NCBI RefSeq assembly: GCF_007993755.1
Contig: NZ_CP042467.1
Coordinates: 5,418,001-5,482,000 of the forward strand
Length of the DNA: 64,000 bases
Reading direction: 5' to 3'
Origin: Microvenator marinus
Lineage (GTDB): Bacteria > Myxococcota_A > Bradymonadia > Bradymonadales > Bradymonadaceae
The position numbers were made by a program, and so were the translations under genes. Below the pieces are notes generated by a model. The model saw only the letters and a program-made list of their open reading frames with translations, made no database searches and was not told the origin of the DNA. Positions 41,280 to 52,200 of this stretch are shown one piece after another. Within the stretch, counting starts at the first letter, position 1. The number at the start of each line of letters is the position of its first letter.

Positions 41280-43624
41280 AGATCTTGAAAGTCATTCATG
41301 GCTACCCAATGAGATACAACGCAGGGTCAGAGGTTTATAGCCAGACGCTTTGCCATGGACTTGCGGACCGGCATGAAGTTCATGTGTTTACCCGTGAAGA
41401 AGATGCTTTCGCGCCTGACTTCCGGTTGCGAGAAGAAAAGGATCTCGACGACCCCAGAATTACACTTCACCTGGTCAATAATCCCCGTCTAAAAGACCGG
41501 TACAGGGCAACCGGAATCGACGCACGCTTCGCCGAAGTTCTGGATCAGCTAGGCCCCGATATCTGCCATGTCGGACACCTCAATCACCTCTCGACATCAA
41601 TGCTCAAAGAGGCTTCCAAACGTGAGATTCCCATCGTGTACACACTACACGATTACTGGCTCATGTGCCCTCGTGGGCAGTTCATGCAAATGTTTCCTGA
41701 GGACTCAAATGAGCTCTGGAGTGCTTGTGATGGTCAGGAGGACCGGAAATGTGCCGAACGCTGTTACGCCCGTTACTTCAGTGGTTCTCAGGAGGAACAC
41801 GAACAAGACGTTCAGTTCTGGACTGATTGGGTGAAGCGGCGGATGGAACACATTAGGGAGGTGGTGCAGCTAGTTGATCTCTTCATTGCGCCAGCGAAAT
41901 ACCTTCTGAACCGTTATCGGGATGATTTTGGAATTCCGGAGCGCAAGTTAGTCTATCTGGACTACGGTTTTGACAAGACCCGAATGTCTGGGCGATCGCG
42001 CTCGGCAAGTGAACCGTTCACATTTGGATATATTGGCACGCACATTCCGGCAAAAGGCATTCACGATTTGATCCGTGCTTTTGGCCAGCTCGAGGGAGAC
42101 GCACGACTGCGAATCTGGGGCCGTCCACGAGGTCAGGATACCGACGCGCTCAAGAAGATTGCCCTGGAGGTTCCAGGCGACATCGGTACGCGCGTGGAAT
42201 GGCGACCGGAGTACCGAAATCAAAACATTGTGGAGGACGTGTTTGAGCACTGCGATGCGATTGTCGTCCCATCTATCTGGGTCGAGAATTCGCCCTTGGT
42301 GATTCACGAAGCGCAACAGGCAAGAGTTCCAGTGATTACCGCAAATGCGGGAGGTATGGCCGAGTACGTTCATCATGAAGTTAACGGACTCCTCTTTGAA
42401 CATCGATCTGTGGACTCTCTCACGCAGCAAATGCAGAGGTTTGTCGTTGACCCAGATTTAGCCAACCGTTTGGGTGGTCGTGGGTATCTCTACTCAGAAG
42501 ATGGAGAAATCCCGTCCGTTGAGGAACACGTCGCTGAAATCGAGACCCTTTACCAGCAAGTCCTCGGCCGTCGTAACTCGGCACGCATCATGCCAACAAA
42601 AGGTCCCTGGAGGATTACTTTTGATACCAACCCAGATCTCTGCAATCTGCGTTGCATCATGTGTGAAGAGCACTCGCCACACAGTACGCTCCAAACTCAG
42701 CGCGAAAAAGAGGGGCGTCCCAGAAGGGAAATGCCATTTGAGCTGATCGAGAGGATCGTCAAGGATGCCGTACCGATGGGACTGCGTGAAATCATCCCGT
42801 CAACGATGGGCGAACCGCTGCTTTACGATGATTTCGACAAGATTCTGGCTCTTTGTGAGGAGCAGTCTCTGATGCTGAATTTGACGACCAATGGAACTTT
42901 TCCACGGCGAGGGGCTGAGGAATGGGCTCGGCGAATCGTTCCTGTCACGTCGGATGTGAAAATCTCTTGGAACGGCGCCTCGAAGAAGACACACGAAAAC
43001 ATCATGTTGGGGTCAAAATGGGAAAAAGTTCTTCAGAACGTTAAGACCTTCATTGGTGTGCGGGATGCCCATGCAGATGCCGGCGGAAATCGCTGTCGCG
43101 TGACCTTCCAACTGACCTTCCTGGAGTCCAATGCAGATGAGTTGGCTGACATTGTGCGACTGGCCATATCACTTGGGGTTGACCGGGTTAAGGGCCACCA
43201 CCTCTGGGCTCACTTTGAGGAGATCAAGGACCAGTCGATGCGACGTAATCCTGCGGCTATCAAAAGATGGAATTTGGCAGTCCAAGAGGCGCAGAAAGTC
43301 GCGGCAGAAAACAAACTACCAAACGGAAAATCGGTCCTTCTAGAAAACATCTTTGAGCTGGATGAGAACGCAAGCGACGACCTCGCCCCGGGTGGGCCAT
43401 GTCCATTCCTTGGGCAAGAGGCGTGGGTGAGTGCACTGGGACGATTTGATCCCTGCTGCGCTCCTGACGCGCAACGACGCACTCTGGGCGAATTTGGCAA
43501 TCTACACGCGTCCGACTTCTCCGAAATCTGGAACGGTGAGGAGTACAACGACTTGCGCAAGACGTATCGCAATCGCAACCTGTGTCTTAGCTGCAACATG
43601 AGAAAACCGGTGGAGGAGGTATGA
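41276..43624 (+). CDS. GT4-family glycosyltransferase fused to a radical SAM/SPASM domain
   Basis: A 782-residue fusion. Residues 1-430 are a GT-B fold glycosyltransferase of GT4 type: VIHGYPMRYNAGSEVYSQTL, FTFGYIGTHIPAKGIHDLIR, VPSIWVENSPLVIHEAQQAR and the nucleotide-sugar region NAGGMAEYVHHEVNGLLFEH. From residue 440 a radical SAM domain begins (WRITFDTNPDLCNLRCIMCE, CxxxCxxC at about 455, 459, 462) with EIIPSTMGEPLLY, and a SPASM-like end with CPFLGQEAWVSALGRFDPCC and LCLSCNMRK. A fused transferase and radical SAM enzyme implies that one substrate is glycosylated and radically modified. Overlaps both neighbours by 4 bases. Confidence 0.87.
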   Translation: MKILKVIHGYPMRYNAGSEVYSQTLCHGLADRHEVHVFTREEDAFAPDFRLREEKDLDDPRITLHLVNNPRLKDRYRATGIDARFAEVLDQLGPDICHVGHLNHLSTSMLKEASKREIPIVYTLHDYWLMCPRGQFMQMFPEDSNELWSACDGQEDRKCAERCYARYFSGSQEEHEQDVQFWTDWVKRRMEHIREVVQLVDLFIAPAKYLLNRYRDDFGIPERKLVYLDYGFDKTRMSGRSRSASEPFTFGYIGTHIPAKGIHDLIRAFGQLEGDARLRIWGRPRGQDTDALKKIALEVPGDIGTRVEWRPEYRNQNIVEDVFEHCDAIVVPSIWVENSPLVIHEAQQARVPVITANAGGMAEYVHHEVNGLLFEHRSVDSLTQQMQRFVVDPDLANRLGGRGYLYSEDGEIPSVEEHVAEIETLYQQVLGRRNSARIMPTKGPWRITFDTNPDLCNLRCIMCEEHSPHSTLQTQREKEGRPRREMPFELIERIVKDAVPMGLREIIPSTMGEPLLYDDFDKILALCEEQSLMLNLTTNGTFPRRGAEEWARRIVPVTSDVKISWNGASKKTHENIMLGSKWEKVLQNVKTFIGVRDAHADAGGNRCRVTFQLTFLESNADELADIVRLAISLGVDRVKGHHLWAHFEEIKDQSMRRNPAAIKRWNLAVQEAQKVAAENKLPNGKSVLLENIFELDENASDDLAPGGPCPFLGQEAWVSALGRFDPCCAPDAQRRTLGEFGNLHASDFSEIWNGEEYNDLRKTYRNRNLCLSCNMRKPVEEV

Positions 43625-45273
43625 AGACTCCACAACCAGCGCCATGCCGCACCTACCATGTGCTTGATTCGGGTGAGCCAGCTTACACCGAGCGATTTGA
43701 TGACATCCTGAAGTTTCACCCACCTGGACTTGCCGCTGTCCAAAAAGGTGACCAAGCGTGGCACATTCGACCAGATGGCTCAGCGGCGTATTCGGCCCGT
43801 TTTGAGCGGACTTTTGGCTTCTACGATGGTCGGGCAACCGTGGTCGATATTGAAGGTTGGTATCATATCGAAACGTCGGGTGAGGCGGTCTACTCGGATC
43901 GCTACACTTGGTGCGGGAACTTTCAGGATGGACTCTGCACCGTACGTGAGGGGGTAGAGTATTTTCACATCAAACGTGATGGACGACCTCTCTACGAAAG
44001 GCGATGGCGATACGCCGGAGACTATCGTGACAAGATCTCGGTGGTTCAAAACGAGGCGGGACTCTCCACACATATCGACGCATCAGGCCAACTTCTTCAC
44101 AACGTGTTTTTTGTGGACCTGGACGTCTTCCATAAGGGCTTTGCCAGGGCACGTGATGAAGAAGGTTGGACACACATCGATTCCCGCGGTCAGGCAATCT
44201 ATCAACGGCGCTTCGCGAATGTTGAGCCTTTCTACAATGGCCAAGCTCGAGTCGAGCGATTTGATGGTGGGTTAGAAATCATTGATGAGGCTGGGAATTG
44301 CATGCTGGAGCTTCGACCTTCCCGTCGCTCAGAATTTGCAGAACTATCCGGAGATCTAGTTGGGTTTTGGCGTACCCAGACTCTGGGTTCCGCTGCAACA
44401 CTGGGAATCATTGACGTCTTGCCAGGCACCGTTTCGGCGAGCAGCGAACGATGCAATATCACTGAAGATGCAGCGTTTCGAATTCTTCGTGCGCTTGGGG
44501 AACTTCAAGTTGTGGAGCGTTGTGGTGATGAATGGAAGGCCACGTCACGGGGAGAATACCTCAAGAAAGACCATCCACTTACGCTCGCTGATGCCGCGGT
44601 AGAGTATGCCACACGCTTTTCCAAGATGTGGCAGGTGCTACCAGACGTGTTGAGGGGTGAGGACCAATGGAAACCAGCGATTTTTGAGGATGTGTTCTTG
44701 GGCCCTGACAAGGGTACTGGCCATCATCGTATGTTACGAAGTTACGCGCGCCACGATTACGAAGCAGTCGCAGAGATCCTTCCTCTAAAGGGTGACGAGT
44801 CTATCGTGGACGCAGGTGGCGGACTTGGGACCTTTGCCTCGTGCATTCAGGCCAGATTTCCCGATGTACAGATCACCGTTCTAGAAAAGCCAGGCGTTTT
44901 GGAGTTCACACAACTTCGCGAACCTGGGTTGAATTGGCTGGCGGGTGACTTCTTTCAGGACTGGGGTGTTGAGGTGGATGTTGTTCTGCTAGCGCGCGTA
45001 CTTCACGACTGGGAAGACGAGGATGCTCGGCGGATACTGTCGCGTGCGAAGAAAAGCTTGAAGGAAGGTGGGCGAGTGTGTGTGGTTGAGATTCTTCTGC
45101 CTGAAGAAGGGGTATCTGGAGGGCTGTGCGACCTGCATTTGTGGATGGCAACCGGCGGCCGAGAGCGGAAACGAACTGAGTACGAGACGCTTCTGACAGA
45201 GGCGGGGTTCAGGGTTGATGAAATCATTCACGTGGCAGCGCTGCCGAGCGTCATTGTAGGAGTTGTACCATGA
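43621..45273 (+). CDS. WG-repeat protein fused to an O-methyltransferase
   Basis: A 550-residue fusion. Residues 1-245 are WG-type repeats (QAWHIRPDGSAAYSARFERT, EGWYHIETSGEAVYSDRYTW, GWTHIDSRGQAIYQRRF), each a W-HI-x3-G-x-AxYxxRF unit, usually binding platforms. Residues 265-550 are a class I SAM methyltransferase related to Methyltransf_2: a winged-helix start (ITEDAAFRILRALGELQVVE), SAM-binding VDAGGGLGTFA near 395, VTVLEKPGVLEF-type acidic loop, and the catalytic His region ARVLHDWEDEDARRIL. The repeats probably grip the target. Overlaps both neighbours by 4 bases. Confidence 0.87.
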   Translation: MKTPQPAPCRTYHVLDSGEPAYTERFDDILKFHPPGLAAVQKGDQAWHIRPDGSAAYSARFERTFGFYDGRATVVDIEGWYHIETSGEAVYSDRYTWCGNFQDGLCTVREGVEYFHIKRDGRPLYERRWRYAGDYRDKISVVQNEAGLSTHIDASGQLLHNVFFVDLDVFHKGFARARDEEGWTHIDSRGQAIYQRRFANVEPFYNGQARVERFDGGLEIIDEAGNCMLELRPSRRSEFAELSGDLVGFWRTQTLGSAATLGIIDVLPGTVSASSERCNITEDAAFRILRALGELQVVERCGDEWKATSRGEYLKKDHPLTLADAAVEYATRFSKMWQVLPDVLRGEDQWKPAIFEDVFLGPDKGTGHHRMLRSYARHDYEAVAEILPLKGDESIVDAGGGLGTFASCIQARFPDVQITVLEKPGVLEFTQLREPGLNWLAGDFFQDWGVEVDVVLLARVLHDWEDEDARRILSRAKKSLKEGGRVCVVEILLPEEGVSGGLCDLHLWMATGGRERKRTEYETLLTEAGFRVDEIIHVAALPSVIVGVVP

Positions 45274-45956
45274 GCCAATTCGCGATTCTTGAATGGATGT
45301 TGCGCCACTTGAATGAGATTCCAGAAGACCGTTCAGTGTGCTTGCTGATCCGTCACTCAGTCCGGGACCCTCTCCCACCTGATGATGTGGGGTACGCTCT
45401 GCCAATCACAGAAGAAGGTCGTCGGCTCGCTAGGAACCTTGGAGAAGTGATCGGTTCAAGACTCAAAACCTTGCATTCTAGTCCGCTGGATAGGTGCACA
45501 CAGACGGCTGATGAGATTATGGTTGGAGCAGGCAAGACTCTACCTGTAGTCCCAGATAAATTGCTCGGGGACCCAGGTGTGTTCGTACTCGACGGGGAGG
45601 TCGCCTGGCCGAACTGGCAGCGTCTCGGAAACGATGGGGTGATTGCGAAGATGGTGGAAGGTGGTGAGCCTTTGCAAGGTCTAGCAAGGGCCGAGCTCGC
45701 CGCAGGTCTGTTGGTTGATCACATGTTGAAGGTCGCAGACCAACAACCTGGAATTCATGTATTTGTCACCCATGACTCGATTGCCGCTCCGACCATCGCG
45801 CATATTCATGGGTATAGGTTTGACTTTGGAGACTGGCCAGCATTCTTGGAGGGTGCCTTCTTCTGGGCGGCAAGAGATGGCGTGCGGGTCCATTTCCGCG
45901 CCTCCGAAGGTGAACTTACCGGTTTGTGGCTGAATGGAGCGCGAGCCAGTCTTTAA
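45270..45956 (+). CDS. Histidine phosphatase (phosphoglycerate-mutase-like)
   Basis: A 228-residue protein with the RHx motif (LLIRHSVRD, catalytic His near 28), an SSPLDRCTQTAD loop and the second His in VFVTHDSIAAPTIAHIHG. Proteins of this superfamily hydrolyse phosphoesters through a phospho-His intermediate. It overlaps the methyltransferase fusion by ATGA. Within the operon it may remove a phosphate from a phosphorylated intermediate. Its 3' end overlaps the stop region of the convergent vWA gene by 41 bases. Confidence 0.85.
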   Translation: MSQFAILEWMLRHLNEIPEDRSVCLLIRHSVRDPLPPDDVGYALPITEEGRRLARNLGEVIGSRLKTLHSSPLDRCTQTADEIMVGAGKTLPVVPDKLLGDPGVFVLDGEVAWPNWQRLGNDGVIAKMVEGGEPLQGLARAELAAGLLVDHMLKVADQQPGIHVFVTHDSIAAPTIAHIHGYRFDFGDWPAFLEGAFFWAARDGVRVHFRASEGELTGLWLNGARASL

Positions 45957-47403
45957 AGATATGCACAGGATCACAAATGGTGTGCATGCCGGATTGTAGG
46001 CTGCTGCCCACCTGAACGCCATGGAATCGGTGATTTTCCTCCTTTGCGATCTGCACGGCGCTTGACAGGTCTGCGGGAGCGCGCCATTCCCCATCACTAA
46101 CAATGAGCACATCCGCCTTTGTCCACGCGTCGTCTTCTAAACGTTCAAGAACTCGATGAACGGCTCCAATGTCCGTGCCTCCGTGAAAGGAGAACCCAAG
46201 GAATTGCAGCAGCCGGCCAATACCTTCATCACTGACTGCTAGCTCATGCTCAACCACATCGTTTGGACCGCCATATGCGTACACATAACATCGGCGCTTC
46301 TCCAGATTCGCACGTCGCAACGCCTCCAAAACGAGTGCCTTGGCGACCAGTTCGGGCGCACCAGCCATTGAACCAGATGTGTCCAGCGCAACAATGATTG
46401 GCCCGCGCTGAGGCCTGGAGACTTCGCGTTCCATCTCTTCTTGAACCTCCACCTCTACGGCGTGTCGTTCCAGCTCAATTCCTTCAACACGGTAGGTAAT
46501 CAAAGCACGCTCCGCACGGCGAGCGTGCCACAAAAGGCGCAAAGTTGGGTGGCCCAAATATGCGGCTTCTGAAGGCAACATTCGCGCGATATCACCGCTT
46601 CGCTCCACGCCACGAGTTTGCGCTGGCACCCATGGCGTTCGGATTTCGCGCAGTTCTTCCTCCAATCGAGACACCGGAGCAAAGATGGTTTCCATCGTTT
46701 TTTCTTCGTCATCAGACGCTTGCATACGCCCAAGAGTTAGGACGATTTCCTCTAGCTGTGGGAGCTCAGCCACAATCCTCCGCAACTTCGCAATCTCGGT
46801 CCATCCCGTCTGCCTGATGATTCCCCTCGACAAGTCCCAGCCTCGCCCGAGCATGTTTCCAAGGCTACCAAACGCATCCATGATCTCGGACCACACACGC
46901 TCGCGCTCCTGCCATTTCTCCATGATTTGGGTGTCAGGCTCATTCCCCAAACTCTCGCGCGCAACTTCCTCAGCAAGTTGACGAACCAACTCAAGATCCT
47001 CGTCAGTCACCCCGTCCTCATCGTCTTCCAACTCTCTTCGCTGCAACTCTTCAAGTTCTTGCAAAGCAGCCAAAATTGCGCTTGTGAAGTCCTGTTCACG
47101 GCGTTCAAACGCCTCCAAGGCTTGAATCAAAAACTCGTCAACAAGTTCTGCCTCATTCCGAAAAAAACGCTGCAACTGAAGAACTTCAAGGGCGGCAATA
47201 ACGGGTCTCGCACTAACCTCACCAGGCCATGGTTCACACTCAGGAACCTCACCTTTCAAGAGCGCGTTGCGCCATGAAACCACACCCCTGACACGGTCCT
47301 CGATACTTCCAAGCGTTGAACCGAAGATGTGTTTAACGAGGTGTAGGGGGCAATCTTCAAGGTATGAGTAGTGTCGTAAAAAACTTCCCGCGTCGGCGTT
47401 CAT
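45916..47403 (-). CDS. vWA-domain protein of ViaA type
   Basis: A 495-residue protein: a helical N-terminal half rich in acidic pairs (LQELEELQRRELEDDEDG) and a C-terminal vWA domain with an intact MIDAS (IIVALDTSGSMAG near residue 340, VSDGEW near 455, and a Thr loop in FHGGTDIGAV). ViaA proteins partner MoxR/RavA ATPases and help them engage substrates with metal-dependent binding. It overlaps the MoxR gene by 4 bases, so the two are translated together. It converges with the histidine phosphatase gene. Confidence 0.9.
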   Translation of the reverse strand: MNADAGSFLRHYSYLEDCPLHLVKHIFGSTLGSIEDRVRGVVSWRNALLKGEVPECEPWPGEVSARPVIAALEVLQLQRFFRNEAELVDEFLIQALEAFERREQDFTSAILAALQELEELQRRELEDDEDGVTDEDLELVRQLAEEVARESLGNEPDTQIMEKWQERERVWSEIMDAFGSLGNMLGRGWDLSRGIIRQTGWTEIAKLRRIVAELPQLEEIVLTLGRMQASDDEEKTMETIFAPVSRLEEELREIRTPWVPAQTRGVERSGDIARMLPSEAAYLGHPTLRLLWHARRAERALITYRVEGIELERHAVEVEVQEEMEREVSRPQRGPIIVALDTSGSMAGAPELVAKALVLEALRRANLEKRRCYVYAYGGPNDVVEHELAVSDEGIGRLLQFLGFSFHGGTDIGAVHRVLERLEDDAWTKADVLIVSDGEWRAPADLSSAVQIAKEENHRFHGVQVGSSLQSGMHTICDPVHIFKDWLALHSATNR

Positions 47404-49076
47404 TTGGCCCCCTTCTTTCTCTTAGTCCGAGTCTTTTTCCCGTTGGCGCTCTTGGGAGGTGAGGCGATCAGGTCGACCAACTCTTCCTCGGGATCGCCCC
47501 ACACCTGCACTGGCAAGTTTGCGTAGCCTTCGCGAACTTTGTCCAATCGGGCGGTGATGACTTTCGTTGCACTGAGCGCCTCATCGAGGCTTTTCAGCGC
47601 TGGTTTAAGGAAATCAGCAGTGACCCAAAGATGTGCGTTGACGAGGACTTCGAGTTCTTTAACACGATCCTCAATGAGTGCCTGATGTTTAGTGACACGG
47701 TCCAACTCCACGGAAGCATCCTTGAGTCGTGCATCTCGGTATTGTGGAGCGAAGCGCTTGGCTACCATCACTGGCCTCAAGTCAGTATCTTTGCGATAGA
47801 AGTTATCCTCGTTTGCCAGATATGCCCACTTGCCGCCCCAATGATCGAATCGGTGCCAATTGTCGATTTGCAAATGGGAGAGTTCCCCTATCGTGAATCC
47901 GTGCCCTTTGTTCGTGCGGTCGTGGACTTTGCTGTCATTCGCATAGGCATTGGGCGGAGCCAGATAGGTTGTCTCGCCATCACGAACTACGGGAAGAACG
48001 GCGCTTGACTCGAGGACTTCTCTTCCATTCATCCTATAAAGGAGTTCGCCGTCTTCATTGCATTTTTGTTCTTTCGCCTTTTGATCAAACTTCAGTTGTT
48101 CTTCTAGGTGAGCAACCACTGTCGATACTCGCGAATATGCCCCTGCCTCGGCGGCCCCAATGCGCTCGACATACCAGTTGAACAGGGTTGCGCGCTGCTC
48201 TGGAGTGTTCCACAGGCAGTGCTGAAGAATCCAACAATCCCAGACCGTGACCTCATCCTTGATGTGTGTATACGCAGACACCTTCAGGAATTTGACGATC
48301 TTTCGCCACCTGCGGTCGGACACGAAGATCTCTTCGGCGATGCAGAACTTTCGCAATTCGCAGAGCAGTTCCTCCACCTCGGCGCTAAGTGTAACGACGG
48401 TTTCGGCAGCCTTTCTCAGTTCTTCAAGTTCTTGCGGGCTGAACGGAAGTTCTGCGTCCAGCACTAGAGCCGTCTCTCCAGTCAACGCCAGAAGTTTTCT
48501 GAATCCTTCCGCGGAGGCAGAATTGACTTCAAGCCGAACCAGGAAACGGTCATAGAGCGCATCCAACTCTTGTCCCTCGGGGAGTTCATTACTCGCCCCA
48601 ATCGCACTGATCAACGGTACGAATTGGCGCTGCGTCCCATTGTCAAACTTTCGTTCATTGAGCACGGTGAGCAGCGAATTCAGAATTGCGCTATTTGCCT
48701 TGAAGATCTCATCCAAAAACGCCACGGATGCGCTCGGCATGTACGACTCCGTCAAGCGCTCGTAGCGACCTTCCTCCAGTCCCGGAATGGAGTACGGTCC
48801 AAACACTTCTTCCGGCACGGTAAATCGTGTCAGCAGCCTTTCAAAGTAGCTTGCATCGTTGAACGCCAGTTGGATCCGCTTTGCGATCATGCTCTTTGCC
48901 GTTCCGGGCGGTCCGATAAGGAGCGCGTGCTCACCCGCGAGAGCGGCGAGCAGGACCATGCGAACCTCCACGTCTCGCTCGATGAGGTCGGTCAGTAGCA
49001 AATCTCTTATCTTTGCAATTCTTTGGGTCAAGTTGAGTTTCTTTCGGGTCAAAATACTTGTGGGTTCTGAAGTCAT
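47400..49076 (-). CDS. MoxR/RavA-type AAA+ ATPase
   Basis: A 558-residue protein with Walker A GPPGTAKS (55-62), Walker B VAFLDEIF (about 118-125), the sensor motif ISAIGASNELP, and a sensor-2 region (LYDRFLVRLEV). After the AAA+ core the C-terminal part is helical and of RavA type (VSDRRWRKIVKFLKVSAY, LKFDQKAKEQK). These ATPases act as chaperones for protein activation with a vWA partner. The vWA gene follows with a 4-base overlap, and a divergent CHAT protease gene lies across a 139-bp promoter gap. Confidence 0.92.
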   Translation of the reverse strand: MTSEPTSILTRKKLNLTQRIAKIRDLLLTDLIERDVEVRMVLLAALAGEHALLIGPPGTAKSMIAKRIQLAFNDASYFERLLTRFTVPEEVFGPYSIPGLEEGRYERLTESYMPSASVAFLDEIFKANSAILNSLLTVLNERKFDNGTQRQFVPLISAIGASNELPEGQELDALYDRFLVRLEVNSASAEGFRKLLALTGETALVLDAELPFSPQELEELRKAAETVVTLSAEVEELLCELRKFCIAEEIFVSDRRWRKIVKFLKVSAYTHIKDEVTVWDCWILQHCLWNTPEQRATLFNWYVERIGAAEAGAYSRVSTVVAHLEEQLKFDQKAKEQKCNEDGELLYRMNGREVLESSAVLPVVRDGETTYLAPPNAYANDSKVHDRTNKGHGFTIGELSHLQIDNWHRFDHWGGKWAYLANEDNFYRKDTDLRPVMVAKRFAPQYRDARLKDASVELDRVTKHQALIEDRVKELEVLVNAHLWVTADFLKPALKSLDEALSATKVITARLDKVREGYANLPVQVWGDPEEELVDLIASPPKSANGKKTRTKRKKGAK

Positions 49077-49215
49077 CGTTTCTCCTTTGTTGGGGACTCA
49101 CAGATAAGACGACGCCAAATCCCCAATCCGGAAATCCAATCGAACTTTTTTCCGCTAGGCAGGATTTTCTCCATCCCCTAGTCTGAGCTTTCACCAAGAA
49201 CCTCGTGGCGGGAAA
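49077..49215. promoter_or_regulatory. Divergent promoter region between the MoxR and CHAT genes
   Basis: A 139-bp gap between opposite starts. Because both genes begin here, coordinated control is expected, though I could not identify clear -35/-10 boxes. The region is AT-rich near 49150 (TTTTTTCCGC). Confidence 0.4.
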
Positions 49216-52200
49216 ATGCCTGAAATCAATGAACTACTGGAAAAGCTCGACAAAGGTTCTGACAGGTTCGAGTGGGAGCGAATCTATGGAAATTGGGAGG
49301 GTAGCTGTACGCGCGATGAGGCGTATGAGGTATTTGCTTCCGGGCGTCCTTATAGAGAGTGGTTCGGATTTCGCTTTGACGCAGGCCCTCCTGGGACACG
49401 ATTGCCAAACCCTGCCGATGCCTTTCTAGCGATCACCGGCGAATCCGGAGGATCACCGTTGGATGCGTATTCGGTGGTGTTCTACGGCCCGGTGTTTCCC
49501 GCAAGCCAACTTAGTTCCGATTGGTGTCCTTTTTTCTGGCGAGTCACCTTAGCAGCAGCGAAGTCTGATGGAACATGGTTCGCTCGTTGGCTGGCTGCAC
49601 GTGCATGCCTCGCCCAATTCGCGTTCGGATGTATCGAAGGAGCGTTCGCTCTGGCGGATATGTTTGGCCAATCGGAAGGAGGACGCCGACACCTAAGACT
49701 TGTCTCTGAGTTTGAGCTTGTTCGAGACTCTCCAGAATCCCTGAAGAGTCCTTGGATTCGGCAAGCGGCAACAGAACTGTGGCGTCATGCAGCCTTGCCA
49801 ATCATGCCCGAACTGCCAGGCCCTGTTGAGTTTGACGATGACCGTGATTCAATCCTTCAGCTCTTACGAGAACGTGGAGCGAAGGCATTGCTGGAATTGA
49901 TAGAGGGCTTTGTTTCAAGAACGGCCACTGTGAGTGCACACCTTCTGCGCGGGGAAGAGACACTGAGAGCCACTGAGGACTACATCCCAAACCCAACCCC
50001 CTCCAGATTAGAGGAGGCATCAAAAAAAATCCCTTCAGTGGAGCTGTCGGGATTATTGTTCCGGTTCCTGAATAGTATCGCAATGAAGGTTGTAGGACCG
50101 CATACTGTTGTCGTTTTTGCGGCATTGCGTGACCAATTGGCAGGGCATTGGCTGGAAGGGTACTGGCGACCCATTATCACGATGGCACTCTGCGATTTCC
50201 TCGGGGACAATCCTGCTTTCACTGAGCAACGAGGGGTTTGGCTTACAGAGATCTGCGAGTCGGCCGAATCATCGCTACTTCTGGGTGATTGTCTCTACAA
50301 TCTGGCTCTACTCAAACATTCAAACGGTGTGAATGGAGCAGCGGAATTGTTGTGCCGCGCTGCAGATGTAGCAATCGAAATCTCATATCCAGACCTTCTT
50401 CTCGCTACAGCTGAAACGTTGGCCCGAATGGGGGAGACGTCGCTTGAGCTGTCTCTTGTTCAGGGCTGGTACAGCTGGCTCTCTGAAATCGATGTCTTGA
50501 CCGCGGTGGAGCTAGAAAGGGCAAACGCCGCATTTAGCCATTTGTTCTACTTGTGTGGGTTGTCGGGGACTGCAGACCCTGTTTCTGAAACTTCAGATGG
50601 CAAATTCGAACACAAGTACTTCTATGTTTTCAAGATGCCTTGGTCGTTTTCAGGCGAGTCAAATCAGAGTCTAGTTAGGAAAATTTCTGAGGTGAAAGAG
50701 GGTACGATCGAACACGCCGAAATCTTGGCCGAACTTGCCAGACGGGGCCTGAGAGAGGTTTCTGAAGCCCGTGCCGCGAGTGAGTCAACACGTGTTGCAA
50801 TACGGAGGCAGACCGCATTTGAGGGGATTTTGGGCTGGATGCGACTCGCTCAAATCTGGGGACCAGAGGACCATCGCAATGACCCTGTCCGAGACTTTGC
50901 CTTTACTGCGGAGATTGCACGTGAAGCACTTGCAGGGGTATCCGGGACCGAACTGTCCATTGTGTTTGAAGTGTCTCTGAAGATCCTGCTCGCAAGGAGT
51001 CTTCGATATTCACAGGCAGGTAACCGAGACGAGAATTTCACTGAAGCAAAGGAGAGCTATCTCAAAATTTCCGAGATGCCGACAGCCACCAATGCTGACC
51101 GTGGAAACGCACTCTTCAACGTAGCTGAACTCGTTATGGACTGGGCGAATGCACCGCTAAATGAACGACTTCAGTGGTCAATCGACACGGCGAAACGCGC
51201 AATCGAAATCACTGACGATGTGCCGTTGGCCAATCGCTACAAGTCTATCTTATTAAATTGGCTAGCTATTTCAGCCGATAAAGGGAATGAGGAGGCTCTT
51301 GAGGAAGCGCAAGCCTTGATGAGCAAGATGGACTTTGATGTGCTTCCGAAAAGCCATTGGGGAACGGTGTTCCTTCACTTTGGGAACGTACAAGCATCGG
51401 TTGCCAGAAGGAAAGGCCCAAAGGACGAGGCGGAGGTTTGGCAAAAGGTGATTCGAGAGCATGGCGAGCACTTTTCGCCATCCCAATTTAGCTCGGCACA
51501 TCACAACCTTGGCGCCGCCTTGCGCCGGGCTGGCCAATTCGGGGACGCAAGAGTTTCCCTTGAGAAAGCATCGGTCGTCAGGTCAACAGGCACCGATCCG
51601 CGCCACTATTACGAGACAGAGCTGGAGCTGGCGCTTCTGGAAACAGAGAGATTGCCAAACGGCGTGCTGCTTGAACGTCCTGCCCTAGAGCGTGCGTTAG
51701 ACCACTATCGTTCTGCGCGGAATGCTGCCCAACGCTTGGGGCCAAGCGAAGAGTTGGTGCAGGTGGCATTGTTTCAGGGGCGTTTCCTCGGCCAACTTGA
51801 TAACAATCCGTGGGTGGGTGAAATGTCAGATGAAGTGTGGGAAATTGTGGATGAATCACTACCCTTCATCATACTCAATACCGACCTGCGTGAGCAGGTA
51901 GCTTGGATGATTCTTGGGCTTGGTATCAGGGTTGTGATCGCCCACGCCGCTCGAACACGACACCTAAAGCGGCACGGGTTCAGGCTTGGCGGCCGCGAAG
52001 CTCAGCAGGTCCTGAAATGGTGGATTCGCTCCCAGCATGCCTACCTGAGGCCTATCGAGGCGCGTTTGTTACCATCGCAACTGGCGGGCTTGCCACTCGC
52101 GGCCGAATGGGGCGAAGCCGTCGATAGCGAGAACAGTTTGCGTCTAGCGGAGCTTCTTCCGGCGCTTCGAGCAGTCGACCCAAGCTTTTTGGATGACGAT

